In this document: positions 51,020 to 64,000 of the stretch, piece by piece
How the letters are laid out: each line of letters starts with the position of its first letter
How positions within the stretch are numbered: position 1 is the stretch's first letter
Assembly: GCA_964036665.1 (NCBI GenBank)
Contig: OZ038527.1
Location: 14,229,835-14,293,834, forward strand
Direction: 5' to 3'
Origin: Gordius sp. MW1
Lineage: Eukaryota > Nematomorpha > Gordioida > Gordea > Gordiidae
Length of the DNA stretch: 64,000 nucleotides
Notes under the pieces: model-generated
What the model was told of the DNA's origin: nothing
What the model saw: only the letters and a program-made list of their open reading frames with translations
Database searches by the model: none
Position numbers and translations under genes: made by a program

Positions 51020-52799
51020 TAATAGTTTTCTGATTCTGATAAATTTTTACTTTTTATCATATAAACCACGTCAGAAAACGACAACTTTTATCGGATGAAT
51101 ACGGTTGAAAGAAAAAAATGTGAAAAATTTTGAGGTAAAAATATTTATTTTTTTCGATTCTATGTGAAAGAGCTTAAAAAATATATAAAAATAAGCCGAT
51201 TTGAGAATCCTATTATCCTCGATTGACTTCCGAAAAGAGGTTTTAAGCTGCGAGAACTATCATTTTGACAAAAGACAACGTTTTATTGTTGCGATTAGTT
51301 TGTTGTATCGCAACGTGAGTGCTTAATTTTTGCAAACTGCACTATGCGATCATGATTTCAAAGTAATAGTTTTCTGATTCTGATAAATTTTTACTTTTTA
51401 TCATATAAACCACGTCAGAAAACGACAACTTCTATCGGATGAATACGGTTGAAAGAAAAAAATGTGAAAAATTTTGAGGTAAAAATATTTATTTTTTTCG
51501 ATTCTATGTGAAAGAGCTTAAAAAAATATATAAAAATAAGCCGATTTGAGAATCCTATTATCCTCGATTGACTTCCGAAAAGAGGTTTTAAGCTGCGAGA
51601 ACTATCATTTTGACAAATGACAACGTTTTATTGTTGCGATTAGTTTGTTGTATCGCAACGTGAGTGCTTAATTTTTGCAAACTGCACTATGCGATCATGT
51701 TTTCAAAGTAATAGTTTTCTGATTCTGATAAATTTTTACTTTTTATCATATAAACCACGTCAGAAAACGACAACTTTTATCGGATGAATACGGTTGAAAG
51801 AAAAAAAAGGGAAAAATTTTGAGGTAAAAATATTTATTTTTTTCGATTCTATGTGAAAGAGCTTAAAAAAATACATAAAAATAAGCCGATTTGAGAATCC
51901 TATTATCCTCGATTGACTTCCGAAAAGAGGTTTTAAGCTGCGAGAACTATCATTTTGACAAAAGACAACGTTTTATTGTTGCGACTAGTTTGTTGTATCG
52001 CACCGTGAGAGCTTAATTTTTGAAAACTGCTCTATGCGATCATGATTTCAAAGTAATAGTTTTCTGATTCTGATAAATTTTTACTTTTTATCATGGAAAC
52101 AACGTCTGAAAACGACAACTTTCATCGGATGAATACGGTTGAAAGAAAAAAATGTGAAAAATTTTAAGGTAAAAATATTCATTTTTTTCGATTCTATGTG
52201 AAAGAGCGTAAAAAAATATATAAAAGGAAGACAATTTGAGAATCCTATTATCCTCGATTGACTTCCGAAAAGAGGTTTTAAGCTGCGAGAACTATCATTT
52301 GACAAAAGACAACGTTTTATTGTTGCGATTAGTTTGTTGTATCGCAACGTGAGTGCTTAATTTTTGAAAATTGCACTATGCGCATGATTTCAAAGTAATA
52401 GTTTTCTGATTCTGATAAATTTTTACTTTTTATCATGGAAACAACGTCTGAAAACGACAACTTTCATCGGATGAATACGGTTGAATAAAAAAATGTGAAA
52501 AATTTTGAGGTAAAAATATTCATTTTTTTCGATTCTATGTGAAAGAGCGTAAAAAAATATATAAAAGTAAGACAATTTCAGAATCCTATTATCCTCGATT
52601 GACTTCCGAAAAGAGGTTTTAAGCTGCGAGAACTATCATTTTGACAAAAGACAACGTTTTATTGTTGCGATTAGTTTGTTGTATCGCAACGTGAGTGCTT
52701 AATTTTTGAAAATTGCACTATGCGCATGATTTCAAAGTAATAGTTTTCTGATTCTGATAAATTTTTACTTTTTATCATGGAAACAACGTCTGAAAACGA

Positions 52800-55700
52800 C
52801 AACTTTCATCGGAAGAATACGGTTGAATAAAAAAATGTGAAAAATTTTGAGGTAAAAATATTCATTTTTTTCGATTCTATGTGAAAGAGCGTAAAAAAAT
52901 ATATAAAAGTAAGCCAATTTGAGAATCCTATTATCCTCGATTGACTTCCGAAAAGAGGTTTTAAGCTGCGAGAACTATCATTTTGACAAAAGACAACGTT
53001 TTATTGTTGCGATTAGTTTGTTGTATCGCAACGTGAGTGCTTAATTTTTTAAAACTGCACTGATCATGATTTCAAAGTAATAGTTTTCTGATTCTGATAA
53101 ATTTTTACTTTTTATCATATAAACCACGTCAGAAAACGACAACTTTTATCGGATGAATACGGTTGAAAGAAAAAAATGTGAAAAATTTTGAGGTAAAAAT
53201 ATTTGTTTTTTTCGATTCTATGTGAAAGAGCTTGAAAAAATATATAAAAGTAAGCCGATTTGAGAATCCTATTATCCTCGATTGACTTCCGAAAAGAGGT
53301 TTTAAGCTGCGAGAACTATCATTTTGACAAAAGACACCGTTTTATTGTTGCGATTAGTTTGTTGTATCGCAACGTGAGTGCTTAATTTTTGAAAACTGCT
53401 CTATGCGATCATGATTTCAAAGTAATAGTTTTCTGATTCTGATAAATTTTTACTTTTTATCATGGAAACAACGTCTGAAAACGACAACTTTCATCGGATG
53501 AATACGGTTGAAAGAAAAAAATGTGAAAAATTTTGAGGTAAAAATATTCATTTTTTCGATTCTATGTGAAAGAGCGTAAAAAAATATATAAAAGTAAGAC
53601 AATTTCAGAATCTTATTATCCTCGATTGACTTCCGAAAAGAGGTTTTAAGCTGCGAGAAATATCATTTTGACAAAAGACAACGTTTTATTGTTGCGATTA
53701 GTTTGTTGTATCGCAACGTGAGTGCTTAATTTTTGAAAACTGCACTATGCGATCATGATTTCAAGGTAATAGTTTTCTGATTCTGATAAATTTTTACTTT
53801 TTATCATGGAAACAACGTCTGAAAACGACAACTTTCATCAGATGAATACGGTTGAATAAAAAAATGTGAAAAATTTTGAGGTAAAAATATTCATTTTTTT
53901 CGATTCTATGTGAAAGAGCGTAAAAAAATATATAAAAGTAAGCCAATTTGAGAATCCTATTATCCTCGATTGACTTCCGAAAAAAGGTTTTAAGCTGCGA
54001 GAACTATCATTTTGACAAAAGACAACGTTTTATTGTTACCGCAACGTGAGTTTTTAATTTTTGAAAACTGCTCTATGCGATCATGATTTCAAAGTAATAG
54101 TTTTCTGATTCTGATAAATTTTTACTTTTTATCATATAAACCACGTCAGAAAACGACAACTTTTATCGGATGAATACGGTTGAAAGAAAAAAATGTGAAA
54201 AATTTTGAGGTAAAAATATTTGTTTTTTTCGATTCTATGTGAAAGAGCTTGAAAAAATATATAAAAGTAAGCCGATTTGAGAATCCTATTATCCTCGATT
54301 GACTTCCGAAAAGAGGTTTTAAGCTGCGAGAACTATCATTTTGACAAAAGACAACGTTTTAGTGTTGCGATTAGTTTGTTGTATCGCAACGTGAGTGCTT
54401 AATTTTTGAAAACTGCTCTATGCGATCATGATTTCAAAGTAATAGTTTTCTGATTCTGATAAATTTTTACTTTTCATCATGGAAACAACGTCTGAAAACG
54501 ACAACTTTCATCGGATGAATACGGTTGAAAGAAAAAAATGTGAAAAATTTTGAGGTAAAAATATTCATTTTTTCGATTCTATGTGAAAGAGCGTAAAAAA
54601 ATATATAAAATTAAGACAATTTGAGAATTCTATTATCCTCGATTGACTTCCGAAAAGAAGTTTTAAGCTGCGAGAACTATCATTTTGACAAAAGACAACG
54701 TTTTATTGTTGCGATTAGTTTGTTGTATCGCAACGTGAGTGCTTAATTTTTGAAAACTGCTCTATGCGATCATGATTTCAAAGTAATAGTTTTCTTATTC
54801 TGATAAATTTTTACTTTTTATTATGGAAACAACGTCTGAAAACGACAACTTTCATCGGATGAATACGGTTAAATAAAAAAATGTGAAAAATTTTGAGGTA
54901 AAAATATTCATTTTTTTTTCGATTCTATGTGAAAGAGCGTAAAAAAATATATAAAAGTAAGACAATTTCAGAATCCTATTATCCTCGATTGACTTCCGAA
55001 AAGAGGTTTTAAGCTGCGAGAACTATCATTTTGACAAAAGACAACGTTTTATTGTTGCGATTAGTTTGTTGTATCGCAACGTGAGTGCTTAATTTTTGAA
55101 AACTGCACTATGCGATCATGATTTCAAAGTAATAGTTTTCTGATTCTGATAAATTTTTATTTTTTATCATGGAAACAACGTCTGAAAACGACAACTTTCA
55201 TCGGATGAATACGGTTGAATAAAAAAATGTGAAAAATTTTGAGGTAAAAATATTCATTTTTTTCGATTCTATGTGAAAGAGCGTAAAAAAATATATAAAA
55301 GTAAGCTAATTTGAGAATCCTATTATCCTCGATTGACTTCCGAAAAAAGGTTTTAAGCTGCGAGAACTATCATTTTGACAAAAGACAACGTTTTATTGTT
55401 GCGATTAGTTTGTTGTATCGCAACGTGAGTGCTTAATTTTTGAAAATTGCACTATGCGCATGATTTCAAAGTAATAGTTTTCTGATTCTGATAAATTTTT
55501 ACTTTTTATCATGGAAACAACGTCTGAAAACGACAACTTTCATCGGAAGAATACGGTTGAATAAAAAAATGTGAAAAATTTTGAGGTAAAAATATTCATT
55601 TTTTTCGATTCTATGTGAAAGAGCGTAAAAAAATATATAAAAGTAAGCCAATTTGAGAATCCTATTATCCTCGATTGACTTCCGAAAAGAGGTTTTAAGC

Positions 55701-58700
55701 TGCGAGAACTATCATTTTGACAAAAGACAACGTTTTATTGTTGCGATTAGTTTGTTGTATCGCAACGTGAGTGCTTAATTTTTTAAAACTGCACTGATCA
55801 TGATTTCAAAGTAATAGTTTTCTGATTCTGATAAATTTTTACTTTTTATCATATAAACCACGTCAGAAAACGACAACTTTTATCGGATGAATACGGTTGA
55901 AAGAAAAAAATGTGAAAAATTTTGAGGTAAAAATATTTGTTTTTTTCGATTCTATGTGAAAGAGCTTGAAAAAATATATAAAAGTAAGCCGATTTGAGAA
56001 TCCTATTATCCTCGATTGACTTCCGAAAAGAGGTTTTAAGCTGCGAGAACTATCATTTTGACAAAAGACACCGTTTTATTGTTGCGATTAGTTTGTTGTA
56101 TCGCAACGTGAGTGCTTAATTTTTGAAAACTGCTCTATGCGATCATGATTTCAAAGTAATAGTTTTCTGATTCTGATAAATTTTTACTTTTTATCATGGA
56201 AACAACGTCTGAAAACGACAACTTTCATCGGATGAATACGGTTGAAAGAAAAAAATGTGAAAAATTTTGAGGTAAAAATATTCATTTTTTCGATTCTATG
56301 TGAAAGAGCGTAAAAAAATATATAAAAGTAAGACAATTTCAGAATCCTATTATCCTCGATTGACTTCCGAAAAGAGGTTTTAAGCTGCGAGAAATATCAT
56401 TTTGACAAAAGACAACGTTTTATTGTTGCGATTAGTTTGTTGTATCGCAACGTGAGTGCTTAATTTTTGAAAACTGCACTATGCGATCATGATTTCAAGG
56501 TAATAGTTTTCTGATTCTGATAAATTTTTACTTTTTATCATGGAAACAACGTCTGAAAACGACAACTTTCATCAGATGAATACGGTTGAATAAAAAAATG
56601 TGAAAAATTTTGAGGTAAAAATATTCATTTTTTTCGATTCTATGTGAAAGAGCGTAAAAAAATATATAAAAGTAAGCCAATTTGAGAATCCTATTATCCT
56701 CGATTGACTTCCGAAAAAAGGTTTTAAGCTGCGAGAACTATCATTTTGACAAAAGACAACGTTTTATTGTTACCGCAACGTGAGTTTTTAATTTTTGAAA
56801 ACTGCTCTATGCGATCATGATTTCAAAGTAATAGTTTTCTGATTCTGATAAATTTTTACTTTTTATCATATAAACCACGTCAGAAAACGACAACTTTTAT
56901 CGGATGAATACGGTTGAAAGAAAAAAATGTGAAAAATTTTGAGGTAAAAATATTTGTTTTTTTCGATTCTATGTGAAAGAGCTTGAAAAAATATATAAAA
57001 GTAAGACGATTTGAGAATCCTATTATCCTCGATTGACTTCCGAAAAGAGGTTTTAAGCTGCGAGAACTATCATTTTGACAAAAGACAACGTTTTAGTGTT
57101 GCGATTAGTTTGTTGTATCGCAACGTGAGTGCTTAATTTTTGAAAACTGCTCTATGCGATCATGATTTCAAAGTAATAGTTTTCTGATTCTGATAAATTT
57201 TTACTTTTCATCATGGAAACAACGTCTGAAAACGACAACTTTCATCGGATGAATACGGTTGAAAGAAAAAAATGTGAAAAATTTTGAGGTAAAAATATTC
57301 ATTTTTTCGATTCTATGTGAAAGAGCGTAAAAAAATATATAAAATTAAGACAATTTGAGAATTCTATTATCCTCGATTGACTTCCGAAAAGAAGTTTTAA
57401 GCTGCGAGAACTATCATTTTGACAAAAGACAACGTTTTATTGTTGCGATTAGTTTGTTGTATCGCAACGTGAGTGCTTAATTTTTCAAAACTGCTCTATG
57501 CGATCATGATTTCAAAGTAATAGTTTTCTTATTCTGATAAATTTTTATTTTTTATCATGGAAACAACGTCTGAAAACGACAACTTTCATCGGATGAATAC
57601 GGTTGAATAAAAAAATGTGAAAAATTTTGAGGTAAAAATATTCATTTTTTTCGATTCTATGTGAAAGAGCGTAAAAAAATATATAAAAGTAAGCCAATTT
57701 GAGAATCCTATTATCCTCGATTGACTTCCGAAAAAAGGTTTTAAGCTGCGAGAACTATCATTTTGACAAAAGACAACGTTTTATTGTTGCGATTAGTTTG
57801 TTGTATCGCAACGTGAGTGCTTAATTTTTGAAAATTGCACTATGCGCATGATTTCAAAGTAATAGTTTTCTGATTCTGATAAATTTTTACTTTTTATCAT
57901 GGAAACAACGTCTGAAAACGACAACTTTCATCGGAAGAATACGGTTGAATAAAAAAATGTGAAAAATTTTGAGGTAAAAATATTCATTTTTTTCGATTCT
58001 ATGTGAAAGAGCGTAAAAAAATATATAAAAGTAAGCCAATTTGAGAATCCTATTATCCTCGATTGACTTCCGAAAAGAGGTTTTAAGCTGCGAGAACTAT
58101 CATTTTGACAAAAGACAACGTTTTATTGTTGCGATTAGTTTGTTGTATCGCAACGTGAGTACTTAATTTTTTAAAACTGCACTGATCATGATTTCAAAGT
58201 AATAGTTTTCTGATTCTGATAAATTTTTATTTTTTATCATGGAAACAACGTCTGAAAACGACAACTTTCATCGGATGAATACGGTTGAATAAAAAAATGT
58301 GAAAAATTTTGAGGTAAAAATATTCATTTTTTTCGATTCTATGTGAAAGAGCGTAAAAAAATATATAAAAGTAAGCCAATTTGAGAATCCTATTATCCTC
58401 GATTGACTTCCGAAAAGAGGTTTTAAGCTGCGAGAACTATCATTTTGACAAAAGACAACGTTTTATTGTTGCGATAAGTTTGTTGTATCGCAACGTGAGT
58501 GCTTAATTTTTGAAAACTGCACTATGCGATCATGATTTCAAAGTAATAGTTTTCTGATTCTGATAAATTTTTATTTTTTATCATGGAAACAACGTCTGAA
58601 AACGACAACTTTCATCGGATGAATACGGTTGAATAAAAAAATGTGAAAAATTTTGAGGTAAAAATATTCATTTTTTTCGATTCTATGTGAAAGAGCGTAA

Positions 58701-61650
58701 AAAAATATATAAAAGTAAGACAATTTCAGAATCCTATTATCCTCGATTGACTTCCGAAAAGAGGTTTTAAGCTGCGAGAACTATCATTTTGACAAAAGAC
58801 AACGTTTTATTGTTGCGATTAGTTTGTTGTATCGCAACGTGAGTGCTTAATTTTTTAAAACTGCACTGATCATGATTTCAAAGTAATAGTTTTCTGATTC
58901 TGATAAATTTTTATTTTTTATCATGGAAACAACGTCTGAAAACGACAACTTTCATCGGATGAATACGGTTGAATAAAAAAATGTGAAAAATTTTGAGGTA
59001 AAAATATTCATTTTTTTCGATTCTATGTGAAAGAGCGTAAAAAAATATATAAAAGTAAGCCAATTTGAGAATCCTATTATCCTCGATTGACTTCCGAAAA
59101 GAGGTTTTAAGCTGCGAGAACTATCATTTTGACAAAAGACACCGTTTTATTGTTGCGATTAGTTTGTTGTATCGCAACGTGAGTGCTTAATTTTTGAAAA
59201 CTGCTCTATGCGATCATGATTTCAAAGTAATAGTTTTCTGATTCTGATAAATTTTTACTTTTTATCATGGAAACAACGTCTGAAAACGACAACTTTCATC
59301 GGATGAATACGGTTGAAAGAAAAAAATGTGAAAAATTTTGAGGTAAAAATATTCATTTTTTCGATTCTATGTGAAAGAGCGTAAAAAAATATATAAAAGT
59401 AAGACAATTTCAGAATCCTATTATCCTCGATTGACTTCCGAAAAGAGGTTTTAAGCTGCGAGAAATATCATTTTGACAAAAGACAACGTTTTATTGTTGC
59501 GATTAGTTTGTTGTATCGCAACGTGAGTGCTTAATTTTTGAAAACTGCACTATGCGATCATGATTTCAAGGTAATAGTTTTCTGATTCTGATAAATTTTT
59601 ACTTTTTATCATGGAAACAACGTCTGAAAACGACAACTTTCATCAGATGAATACGGTTGAATAAAAAAATGTGAAAAATTTTGAGGTAAAAATATTCATT
59701 TTTTTCGATTCTATGTGAAAGAGCGTAAAAAAATATATAAAAGTAAGCCAATTTGAGAATCCTATTATCCTCGATTGACTTCCGAAAAAAGGTTTTAAGC
59801 TGCGAGAACTATCATTTTGACAAAAGACAACGTTTTATTGTTACCGCAACGTGAGTTTTTAATTTTTGAAAACTGCTCTATGCGATCATGATTTCAAAGT
59901 AATAGTTTTCTGATTCTGATAAATTTTTACTTTTTATCATATAAACCACGTCAGAAAACGACAACTTTTATCGGATGAATACGGTTGAAAGAAAAAAATG
60001 TGAAAAATTTTGAGGTAAAAATATTTGTTTTTTTCGATTCTATGTGAAAGAGCTTGAAAAAATATATAAAAGTAAGCCGATTTGAGAATCCTATTATCCT
60101 CGATTGACTTCCGAAAAGAGGTTTTAAGCTGCGAGAACTATCATTTTGACAAAAGACAACGTTTTAGTGTTGCGATTAGTTTGTTGTATCGCAACGTGAG
60201 TGCTTAATTTTTGAAAACTGCTCTATGCGATCATGATTTCAAAGTAATAGTTTTCTGATTCTGATAAATTTTTACTTTTCATCATGGAAACAACGTCTGA
60301 AAACGACAACTTTCATCGGATGAATACGGTTGAAAGAAAAAAATGTGAAAAATTTTGAGGTAAAAATATTCATTTTTTCGATTCTATGTGAAAGAGCGTA
60401 AAAAAATATATAAAATTAAGACAATTTGAGAATTCTATTATCCTCGATTGACTTCCGAAAAGAAGTTTTAAGCTGCGAGAACTATCATTTTGACAAAAGA
60501 CAACGTTTTATTGTTGCGATTAGTTTGTTGTATCGCAACGTGAGTGCTTAATTTTTGAAAACTGCTCTATGCGATCATGATTTCAAAGTAATAGTTTTCT
60601 TATTCTGATAAATTTTTATTTTTTATCATGGAAACAACGTCTGAAAACGACAACTTTCATCGGATGAATACGGTTGAATAAAAAAATGTGAAAAATTTTG
60701 AGGTAAAAATATTCATTTTTTTCGATTCTATGTGAAAGAGCGTAAAAAAATATATAAAAGTAAGCCAATTTGAGAATCCTATTATCCTCGATTGACTTCC
60801 GAAAAAAGGTTTTAAGCTGCGAGAACTATCATTTTGACAAAAGACAACGTTTTATTGTTGCGATTAGTTTGTTGTATCGCAACGTGAGTGCTTAATTTTT
60901 GAAAATTGCACTATGCGCATGATTTCAAAGTAATAGTTTTCTGATTCTGATAAATTTTTACTTTTTATCATGGAAACAACGTCTGAAAACGACAACTTTC
61001 ATCGGAAGAATACGGTTGAATAAAAAAATGTGAAAAATTTTGAGGTAAAAATATTCATTTTTTTCGATTCTATGTGAAAGAGCGTAAAAAAATATATAAA
61101 AGTAAGCCAATTTGAGAATCCTATTATCCTCGATTGACTTCCGAAAAGAGGTTTTAAGCTGCGAGAACTATCATTTTGACAAAAGACAACGTTTTATTGT
61201 TGCGATTAGTTTGTTGTATCGCAACGTGAGTGCTTAATTTTTTAAAACTGCACTGATCATGATTTCAAAGTAATAGTTTTCTGATTCTGATAAATTTTTA
61301 TTTTTTATCATGGAAACAACGTCTGAAAACGACAACTTTCATCGGATGAATACGGTTGAATAAAAAAATGTGAAAAATTTTGAGGTAAAAATATTCATTT
61401 TTTTCGATTCTATGTGAAAGAGCGTAAAAAAATATATAAAAGTAAGCCAATTTGAGAATCCTATTATCCTCGATTGACTTCCGAAAAGAGGTTTTAAGCT
61501 GCGAGAACTATCATTTTGACAAAAGACAACGTTTTATTGTTGCGATAAGTTTGTTGTATCGCAACGTGAGTGCTTAATTTTTGAAAACTGCACTATGCGA
61601 TCATGATTTCAAAGTAATAGTTTTCTGATTCTGATAAATTTTTATTTTTT
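52800..61650. repeat. 8- and 9-monomer tandem steps
   Basis: 'ttagtgttgcg' occurs at 54359, 57093 and 60164 (2734 and 3071 bp apart). 'catcggaagaat' occurs at 52807, 55541, 57929 and 61000 (2734, 2388 and 3071 bp). 'gcgataagttt' occurs at 58471 and 61542 (3071 bp). These are eight-, seven- and nine-monomer intervals, so related blocks have gained or lost single monomers. They are among the most similar neighbouring blocks in the window. Confidence 0.8.
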
Positions 61651-64000
61651 ATCATGGAAACAACGTCTGAAAACGACAACTTTCATCGGATGAATACGGT
61701 TGAATAAAAAAATGTGAAAAATTTTGAGGTAAAAATATTCATTTTTTTCGATTCTATGTGAAAGAGCGTAAAAAAATATATAAAAGTAAGCCAATTTGAG
61801 AATCCTATTATCCTCGATTGACTTCCGAAAAGGTTTTAAGCTGCGAGAACTATCATTTTGACAAAAGACAACGTTTTATTGTTACCGCAACGTGAGTTTT
61901 TAATTTTTGAAAACTGCTCTATGCGATCATGATTTCAAAGTAATAGTTTTCTGATTCTGATAAATTTTTACTTTTTATCATATAAACCACGTCAGAAAAC
62001 GACAACTTTTATCGGATGAATACGGTTGAAAGAAAAAAATGTGAAAAATTTTGAGGTAAAAATATTCATTTTTTTCGATTTTATGTGAAAGAGCTTGAAA
62101 AAATATATAAAAATAAGCCGATTTGAGAATCTTATTATCCTCGATTGACTTCCGAAAAGAGGTTTTAAGCTGCGAGAACTATCATTTTGACAAAAGACAA
62201 CGTTTTATTGTTCCGATTAGTTTGTTGTATCGCAACGTGAGTTTTTAATTTTTGAAAACTGCTCTATGCGATCATGATTTCAAAGTAATAGTTTTCTGAT
62301 TCTGATAAATTTACTTTTTATCATATAAACCACGTTAGAAAACGACAACTTTTATCGGATGAATACGGTTGAAAGAAAAAAATGTGAAAAATTTTAAGGT
62401 AAAAATATTTATTTTTTTCGATTCTATGTGAAAGAGCTTAAAAAAATATATAAAAATAAGCCGATTTGAGAATCCTATTATCCTCGATTGACTTCCGAAA
62501 AGAGGTTTTAAGCTGCGAGAACTATCATTTTGACAAAAGACAACGTTTTATTGTTGCGATTAGTTTGTTGTATCGCAACGTGAGTGCTTAATTTTTGAAA
62601 ACTGCACTATGCGATCATGATTTCAAAGTAAAAGTTTTCAGATTCTGATAAATTTTTACTCTTTATCATGGAAACAACGTCTGAAAACGACAACTTTCAT
62701 CGGATGAATACGGTTGAATAAAAAAATGTGAAAAATTTTGAGGTAAAAATATTCATTTTTTTCGATTCTATGTGAAAGAGCGTAAAAAAATATATAAAAG
62801 TAAGCCAATTTGAGAATCCTATTATCCTCGATTGACTTCCGAAAAGAGGTTTTAAGCTGCGAGAACTATCATTTTGACAAAAGACAACGTTTTATTGTTC
62901 CGATTAGTTTGTTGTATCGCAACGTGAGTTTTTAATTTTTGAAAACTGCTCTATGCGATCATGATTTCAAAGTAATAGTTTTCTGATTCTGATAAATTTA
63001 CTTTTTATCATATAAACCACGTTAGAAAACGACAACTTTCATCGGATAAATACGGTTGAATAAAAAAATGTGAAAAATTTTGAGGTAAAAATATTCATTT
63101 TTTTCGATTCTATGTGAAAGAGCGTAAAAAAATATATAAAAGTAAGCCAATTTGAGAATCCTATTATCCTCGATTGACTTCCGAAAAGAGGTTTTAAGCT
63201 GCGAGAACTATCATTTTGACAAAAGACAACGTTTTATTGTTGCGATTAGTTTGTTGTATCGCAACGTGAGTGCTTAATTTTTGAAAACTGCACTATGCGA
63301 TCATGATTTCAAAGTAATAGTTTTCTGATTCTGATAAATTTTTACTTTTTATCATGGAAACAACGTCTGAAAACGACAACTTTCATCGGATGAATACGGT
63401 TGAATAAAAAAATGTGAAAAATTTTGAGGTAAAAATATTCATTTTTTTCGATTCTATGTGAAAGAGCGTAAAAAAATATATAAAAATAAGCCGATTTGAG
63501 AATCCTATTATCCTCGATTGACTTCCGAAAAGAGGTTTTAAGCTGCGAGAAATATCATTTTTACAAAAGACAACGTTTTATTGTTGCGATTAGTTTGTTG
63601 TATCGCAACGTGAGTGCTTAATTTTTGAAAACTGCACTATGCGATCATGATTTCAAGGTAATAGTTTTCTGATTCTGATAAATTTTTACTCTTTATCATG
63701 GAAACAACGTCTGAAAACGACAACTTTCATCGGATGAATACGGTTGAATAAAAAAATGTGAAAAATTTTGAGGTAAAAATATTCATTTTTTTCGATTCTA
63801 TGTGAAAGAGCGTAAAAAAATATATAAAAGTAAGCCAATTTGAGAATCCTATTATCCTCGATTGACTTCCCGAAAAGAGGTTTTAAGCTGCGAGAACTAT
63901 CATTTTGACAAAAGACAACGTTTTATTGTTGCGATTAGTTTGTTGTATCGCAACGTGAGTGCTTAATTTTTGAAAACTGCACTATGCGATCATGATTTCA

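Larger units (their letters stand above)
48519..51227. repeat. Satellite monomer split by the transposon
   Basis: The unit begins at 48519, breaks at 48650 and resumes after the insertion. With one copy of the target duplication removed, its two parts (132 and 208 bp) add up to 340 bp, a normal monomer with nothing lost. It is the 'ctgatcatg / catataaaccac' type and matches the unit at about 7873-8216. Confidence 0.92.
51012..64000. repeat. 342-bp satellite array, right part (about 38 monomers)
   Basis: This is the same satellite in the same orientation, resuming after the transposon. The monomer interrupted at 48650 continues from 51020 and ends at 51227, and the array then runs to the window edge, ending inside a unit. 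Monomer order from 51020 to about 52250 follows that of about 8004-9230 in the left part, including the paired 'ttgcaaactgc' monomers and the rare 'gcgactag' marker (8962 and 51981). From about 52.8 kb, blocks of 8 and 9 monomers recur. No gene or second transposon is visible. Confidence 0.98.

Noticed and set aside
52081..52347. Minus-strand open frame of 88 codons
   Set aside because: This is satellite read-through, made longer by a 1-bp deletion ('tatcatttgac'). It has no counterpart in most monomers and no protein features.

Overview
The window is almost entirely one satellite DNA. An AT-rich monomer of about 342 bp is repeated head-to-tail from base 1 to 48650 and again from 51012 to the end, roughly 180 copies in all. 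A single 2.36-kb DNA transposon remnant (48651-51011) interrupts it. No intact gene, rRNA, tRNA or CRISPR array is visible. The only coding-like sequence is a short, frameshifted FLYWCH-type zinc-finger fragment inside the transposon, plus one doubtful 31-codon fragment further on. This is eukaryotic heterochromatin-type sequence. The FLYWCH finger, a G11 tract beside an 'atagccagg' motif, about 30% GC and an excess of CpG (14 seen against about 7.6 expected in the first monomer) suggest an invertebrate, perhaps an insect, but the species cannot be named.

Layout of the array. Typical monomers are 341-344 bp. Short forms of about 329 bp lack most of a stem-loop (8-bp arms, 11-nt loop). Each monomer carries that stem-loop or a decayed version, a run of A/T tracts spaced about 12 bp, and a TATATAAAAG-like box. 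Two sequence types, plus hybrids between them, are mixed through the array. Marker variants reveal layered duplications: two tandem copies of a 10-monomer unit (about 1001-7848, period about 3423 bp); an approximately 8.6-kb segment (about 5900-14470) followed by a rearranged 9.25-kb copy (about 14470-23720); a 3-monomer duplication inside that copy (18144-20197); 4- and 6-monomer blocks at about 26.4-30.5 kb; a segment at 30.8-36.4 kb related to 40.0-43.5 kb; a 16-monomer step (5473 bp) joining 38.06-43.53 kb to 43.53-45.39 kb; and 8- and 9-monomer steps (2734 and 3071 bp) at 52.8-61.6 kb. This pattern is what repeated unequal exchange, gene conversion or replication slippage would leave.

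The transposon. It is bounded by an exact 8-bp target-site duplication (TTTCAAAG) and by 39-bp imperfect terminal inverted repeats (30 of 39 identical). Five CACCA motifs at about 10-bp spacing lie just inside the left end. The interrupted monomer is otherwise complete, and a related monomer elsewhere in the array (about 7873-8216) preserves the empty site. The insertion is therefore clean, and it came after the duplication that made the two related stretches.
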